From NCBI GenBank assembly GCA_963922205.1, contig CAWUHX010000309.1:62001-126000 (forward strand): a stretch of 64,000 bases of DNA, given 5' to 3'. Positions 60,201-64,000 of this stretch are shown piece by piece. A model generated the notes under the pieces. The model saw only the letters and a list, made by a program, of their open reading frames with translations. It had not been told where the DNA came from and searched no databases. The position numbers were made by a program, and so were the translations under genes. Position 1 is the stretch's first letter. The number at the start of each line of letters is the position of its first letter. This DNA is from Romanomermis culicivorax (taxonomy: Eukaryota; Nematoda; Enoplea; Mermithida; Mermithidae).

Positions 60201-61947
60201 TTCCTGGTGCCTGGGAAACATCAGTCAACATGCTCACGCAACCTGAGATGCACTCGGTCCGTGATACTGATCAAGTTGTGCGCAAGGGTAGTGGCACTGA
60301 TGGATCAGCACGTGACTACTCTTTTAAGCTTTAACTGCAGGTTCGAACGGGTTTACACTCGGCCTCAGCTGGGTTGGTTGTTCAACATACGCAACCGTTA
60401 GGCATTTGCAGTCGGTACTGCCTGTGTCTAACAACCGCAAGGGCTGACAACCTTCTTGTAAATTTCTTATCTAAATTCTCGCATTTCTTTCTCATCTATA
60501 ATCTTCTTTAGTGTCCCCACCAGAATAATTCCTCAGGAATTACGGCACAGCCACTGGTTGGGCCTAAAGTGTAAAAGACCCCCCTGTATTCATTTCTTTA
60601 CACTCAAACGCCTTCGTTAGCTGGCCTAATAATGTCCGCACTAGAGTCGCCCTTAATCCTGAGTCCGCCTCCGTTGGTTTGTCCCTTAGCATAATATAAC
60701 CGCTAGTCCACCTAAGCGAAGGTGTTCGAGTCCGCCTAAACACATTACAACTAAGTCCGCCTTAGCTCCTCACTTTACACTCATTTATTCGAGACAGACT
60801 GTACCCCTGATCTCAAGATGCATTGAGCCTAGCCTCAATTCATAGGAGGAAGCCTGAATTTCCCCACCTCCATTTTTGGCACAGCTGGGCCAAGGACCCC
60901 CATGCCCTTTTACTGACTGAGTGTGTCAGAATAGCACCTTGGCACCTGGTGCTCTCATATCTCAACTGGTGACCTGCGATCCTCACTTCATCTCAGTGAA
61001 CGGAAACCCGGCCCCCAGCTGTATATAATACTCCTGGAGAGTTCCCATTCTGTTCGAAACCCGCATTCCTGTTTTGGGCACAGTTGTCGCATACATGCGA
61101 ATGACGTCCTCCCAGGATCCTCCTGTCTAGTCATCACACTTTTCAGAGTTCGCAATTGCTCCTAGTGAGTGAGGCCGATTGCGTAATAGCGCATCCCCTT
61201 TGTGTAGTCTGGTTTGTAAACTAATTTTGTCCCTATCTATTTGCATCCACTAAGTTTACTCTAAGTTGTCCCCCTTTACTTATTAATTCTTAAGCTACTC
61301 CATGCGCTACTCCTGGCGAGTAGGACTTTGTCGGTTATGAGCCCTCCCATATCCCAAAGTTTGTAAACTAGCACACCGGACTTTACCTCCAAATAAAATT
61401 CACTTTTGAGCGGGTTTATCCGTACGTCCTCATGTCAATCCCTTAATTTTATGGTTGGAGTTCCACCACTTTTATCCAAATTTATTTTACTTTTGGTTCA
61501 AATAACCGGGTCTTGCCCCATTCATCTCTAAAGTTTGGGTATAATTTTCCCTCTCTTTACACTTGGGTTATCCCCTCTTTAACTACGTAGGTGACCAGAT
61601 AAATTCCCTTCTGAGTCAACCTATCTTTTCTCCTGGCTGTTCTGAGAGCTAAAACCTTGTTCTTTTCTAGCCCCATCGCTGAGTGGCCGCTAGATATTGT
61701 AAAGAACAAGAGTTACAGCCTCAACACGCCGTCATGCAAACGATCTCGTACTTCCGCGCTTCCTCGCCACGCGACTACAAAAGTAACTCTTACTTCACTT
61801 CTACAAAATAGAGACACCTAGATGTTCCTGTCGCCTTAGTACTAAGCTTAAGCAGACAAGTGAGCCCCTCTCTATTCAGTTTATCGAATAACTTCACAGG
61901 CACAATCATCAGTCTTAGATACCTTACAGGAAGACGAATTCTCATCT
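57219..61947. other. Long GC-richer leader-like stretch before gag
   Basis: About 4.7 kb without a convincing protein frame; frames of 60-107 codons occur but look like chance. GC content is clearly above the receptor introns. Short internal repeats include TTAATGTGACATGGC twice (57878, 57906), CACAGCCC...GAGG twice (near 58607 and 58628), CCCTTAGG phrases at 58110-58190, AGTCCGCC phrases at 60640-60770, and the hairpin array at 59279-60120. CTACAGTA recurs. Confidence 0.5.
59279..60120 (+). repeat. Tandem array of hairpin-forming units of about 66 bp
   Basis: Around twelve degenerate units, each starting near GA(C/T)GTCAGCAA or GCGTCTGCAAC. The GCAA positions are 59287, 59353, 59417, 59482, 59549, 59615, 59683, 59749, 59815, 59880, 59941 and 60011, then two shorter steps (60055, 60097). 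CAGCAA and CTGCAAC/CCGCAAC forms alternate, implying a dimeric unit of about 131 bp. Many units fold into a stem whose sequence differs but pairing is kept: AATGGCC/GGCCATT, GCAACAGC/GCTGTTGC, GCAACAGCA/TGTTGTTGC, ACAACAAT/ATTGTTGT, ACGGC/GCCGT. One has 11 pairs with three G-U. Confidence 0.75.
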
Positions 61948-63213
61948 ATGAAGTCAGAAATTGATTTACCTTCACAGATTGAGAATAAGGTCCAGGCTGC
62001 ATTTGAGAATGCCCTTGGACCACTCAACCAAAAGCTGGAGGCTATGAATGGCAGAAGGCACCCTCCTGTGTCCAGCTTCGTGGCCCCTCCTGCCTTTTCA
62101 GGTGCTTTTAGTGAGTCCATTACGGATTTTATATCTCACTCGACCCCCTTCTTTACACTTCAAGGGGTAACAGAAGCGGATCATGCATATAAAATCGCGT
62201 TTTTGGAGTCTTGCCTCACAGGTCCTCCTCTTGCATCCTACCGGGACTTTAGCAGTGGTACTCCCCAGCCTACCCGCTACGAAGAGTTCACGGCTTTTCT
62301 TAGGAGAGACTTCCCAGTGGGGCGTGACTCAGATCTGCATCAGCAGTTGATTCAAGATCGCCTGCAGAAGCCGACTGAGTCCGCGATAGTCTACCTTGAG
62401 CACCTTAAGAGACTGTCCAGGGTGGCTTATCCGGATCTCGCGACTGACGTTAGGGATTCTATTATTAAACCTATCTTTCTGAGAGGGTTGAAACCAGTCC
62501 TTAGAGATAGTATTAAGTTCAGGGAGTTCACAACTCTTGAAGAGACTCTCAAAGCAGCCTGTTACGCGGAATCACAGATTTTTCGGGATGAGATTAGGTA
62601 TACTGCCCCATCTAATGCTGTTTTCTCTTCAGAACAAAGGACCGCCGACAACGTCATTTCAATGTCGAATCACAGGGGCACCGCTCAACGTCCGTCGGTA
62701 ACGCCATCCGACGAAATTCGACGTTTACAATCGGAGATGGCCCGGCTTACGGCTCACGTTGCCTGACTTAGGGCTCAGCAATTGGCGCCCCCTTCGAGAA
62801 ATTCGACCCCGTCATTGATGCCATCGACGCGTGTCCAAACTGCCGGCGATCGCCCGTCAGGGGCACATTTACGGATGTGCTGGTACCATGGACGCTGCAC
62901 CGACAACAACGCTAATTGCCGGGCCCAACATCCCAATAGCGCCGGCCCTAGCACCCCCACCGCCACTGGCCCCAGCGGTTGCTATTTTTGTCGAATGAGG
63001 GCGCACCTGACTGACCGATGCGACAGACCCTGCCCGCATTGCCGAAAGTTAGGAGTGCATCGGGCTTCAGCCTGCCCAAATCGAAGTTCAACATTGCCTG
63101 GTGAGACTAACCTTGGTAATTCTGGTTACTCTCCTCAGGGGGCAAGTAGAAATTTTTGGCGATATGCTAATCCAACTCCTCACTGGACAGGGAACCAATA
63201 TCAGGCAAAATAA
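61948..63213 (+). pseudogene. LTR-retroelement Gag, interrupted by one in-frame stop
   Basis: The frame from the ATG at 61948 runs to TAA at 63211-63213, broken only by TGA at 62764-62766. The first part resembles retrotransposon capsid: VSSFVAPPAFSGAFSESITD, FLESCLTGPPLASYRDF, YEEFTAFLRRDFPVG and IIKPIFLRGLKPVLRD. After the stop come a CCCH-like cluster (CWYHGRC...CRAQH) and two zinc knuckles (CYFCRMRAHLTDRC, a perfect Cx2Cx4Hx4C, and CPHCRKLGVHRASAC). Gag packages element RNA in the cytoplasm. TGA can arise from CGA by CpG decay, or it could be a readthrough point; decay is simpler. Ty3/Gypsy-like by inference. Confidence 0.75.
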
Positions 63214-63344
63214 TGCTGTAGGGGCTACCAACGGTCTTCTTCACCCAGATCTCTTTGATCTGGATGATGAAGTTCTGGCTGAACATCTGGCCGATCACTC
63301 ACAACTGTGTTATCCTGTCTGTATAATCAGTATTGGGTTTTCAG
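63214..63344 (+). pseudogene. Gag-pol junction frame, CpG-poor
   Basis: Shifting +1 from the Gag stop, an open frame reads GATNGLLHPDLFDLDDEVLA and EHLADHSQLCYP, coding-like but unrecognised. It could be the start of a pol-side frame reached by frameshift, or intron sequence of the mosaic described in the findings (GTGAGA at 63101, TTTTCAG at 63338-63344). Confidence 0.35.
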
Positions 63345-63598
63345 CTGCCGCAGTGGTTTTGGCATCGACTCCTTCGTCAGCCTTTCCGCCGCCACCACCT
63401 GATTCGCAACGCCGGTCAACGTAAACCCGTCAACGACACTGAAAACGACTGGCAACGTCAGCGTAATCGCGTCGTATCAACCGACGGAAGGTACAATGGC
63501 CCCACCCGCACCTGTTATCAACCAGGGACCACCGCCCGGAATTCATATGGACTCCGCGTTGGAGGTCCTCGGTCAGTTGGAATCAATGAATCTGATAG
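63345..63598 (+). CDS. CpG-rich exon-like block, unknown product (frame broken)
   Basis: 254 bp with 25 CpG, preceded by GGGTTTTCAG and followed by GTGAAC. The first part reads AVVLASTPSSAFPPPPPDS in one frame; from about 63403 the coding-like frame is another (VNPSTTLKTTGNVSV, MAPPAPVINQGPPPG, MDSALEVLGQLESMNLI), so a one-base indel is likely. It ends in phase 1, matching the next block. Function not recognised. Confidence 0.4.
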
Positions 63599-63684
63599 GT
63601 GAACTACCTTCTTTTTCTGAAGTTTCAGATCTGGAAATCAGATGTCCTTATAAGTCACCCACTTTAACGATTTCTTGTTTACAG

Positions 63685-64000
63685 ATTCCTCATCTGTCTC
63701 CGATGCGATGCGGCCTGTTTGGTCAACCGATTTGGCCAAAAAGTATCCGCACCTCCCCTGGGCGCTACTCAACGAGCCGTTCGAGGTTGAGGCGCTTATG
63801 GCCGCCGACGTCATGCTATCGGCGCCAATGGTGTTGGGAGTTTTGGGGCCCGATGTCGCTCAATGGGCGCTCGAGTTTATCGCGGACGGAACCATTCGCA
63901 CCACCCCGGTGGACAAGATCCTGTTGGACGGTGAACCGTCGTCGCCCGCAGTGGACGCCTTCCGCCAAGCTGTGGAGGAGGCCAGTCGCAACGTGCGGCC
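63685..64000 (+). CDS. CpG-rich exon-like block running off the window, unknown product
   Basis: Follows TTTCTTGTTTACAG and stays open to the end in the phase left by the previous block (D from G|AT, then [40 protein letters not shown], and on to [17 protein letters not shown]). Splicing over 63599-63684 (86 bp) would join them. The phrase [13 protein letters not shown] recalls, weakly, the ADV strand of retroelement aspartyl protease regions, but I do not assign it. It is either retroelement pol or a Gag-linked host-like gene. Confidence 0.4.
   Translation, partial: MPHLSPMRCGLFGQPIWPKSIRTSPGRYSTSRSRLRRLWPPTSCYRRQWCWEFWGPMSLNGRSSLSRTEPFAPPRWTRSCWTVNRRRPQWTPSAKLWRRPVATCG

Noticed and set aside
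63101..63602. Three overlapping frames after gag taken as separate proteins
   Set aside because: Each is short and only partly coding-like; they are better explained as one damaged or spliced product crossing frames.

Overview
The window looks like nuclear DNA of an invertebrate animal. It carries one large spliced receptor gene, GT-AG introns of 60 bp to about 14 kb, a dense crowd of DNA transposons and MITEs, tRNA-headed SINE-like repeats and an LTR retroelement. I cannot name the species. Exons are CpG-rich and introns AT-rich and CpG-poor, which helps to pick exons out.

Centre, 12.36-54.79 kb, + strand: a metabotropic glutamate receptor (family C GPCR) in 14 coding exons. Every splice phase closes, giving a predicted 1221-residue protein with signal peptide, Venus-flytrap glutamate-binding domain, nine-cysteine linker, seven-helix domain and a long cytoplasmic tail ending T-F-V. 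An extra 39-nt phase-neutral exon may lie in intron 9 (31649-31687). All other long stretches from 12 to 55 kb are introns of this gene.

Left flank, 1-12.3 kb: no gene recognised. It holds a long fold-back/tandem repeat (about 0.95-3.74 kb), a SINE-like dimer with a tRNA-like module (6.5-6.84 kb), a non-autonomous mariner (10.83-11.57 kb) and a probable 5' UTR exon start just before the receptor ATG.

Intron cargo: inverted and tandem repeat family A (954-3740, 33.0-40.9 kb, 42.2-45.7 kb), fold-back family B with a truncated mariner-type helix-turn-helix ORF (19.2-23.8 kb) and partial relatives, three further SINE/MITE families, a solo LTR (38421-38997), palindromic PIF/Harbinger-type MITEs with TTA target duplications (33370-33642 and a 54-bp one at 48308-48361), a Harbinger remnant with a Myb/SANT-like ORF (50.6-51.7 kb), and minisatellites.

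Right flank, 54.8-64 kb: a receptor 3' region with a nested three-tier inverted repeat, a cluster of eight hairpins (56757-57041), a possible LTR, then a very long leader-like stretch containing an array of about 66-bp units that each tend to encode a hairpin with compensatory stem changes (59279-60120). This leads to a Gag ORF (61948-63213) broken by one in-frame stop, followed by CpG-rich exon-like blocks that run off the window. The hairpin array and the sharply bounded CpG mosaic are the least explained signals here.
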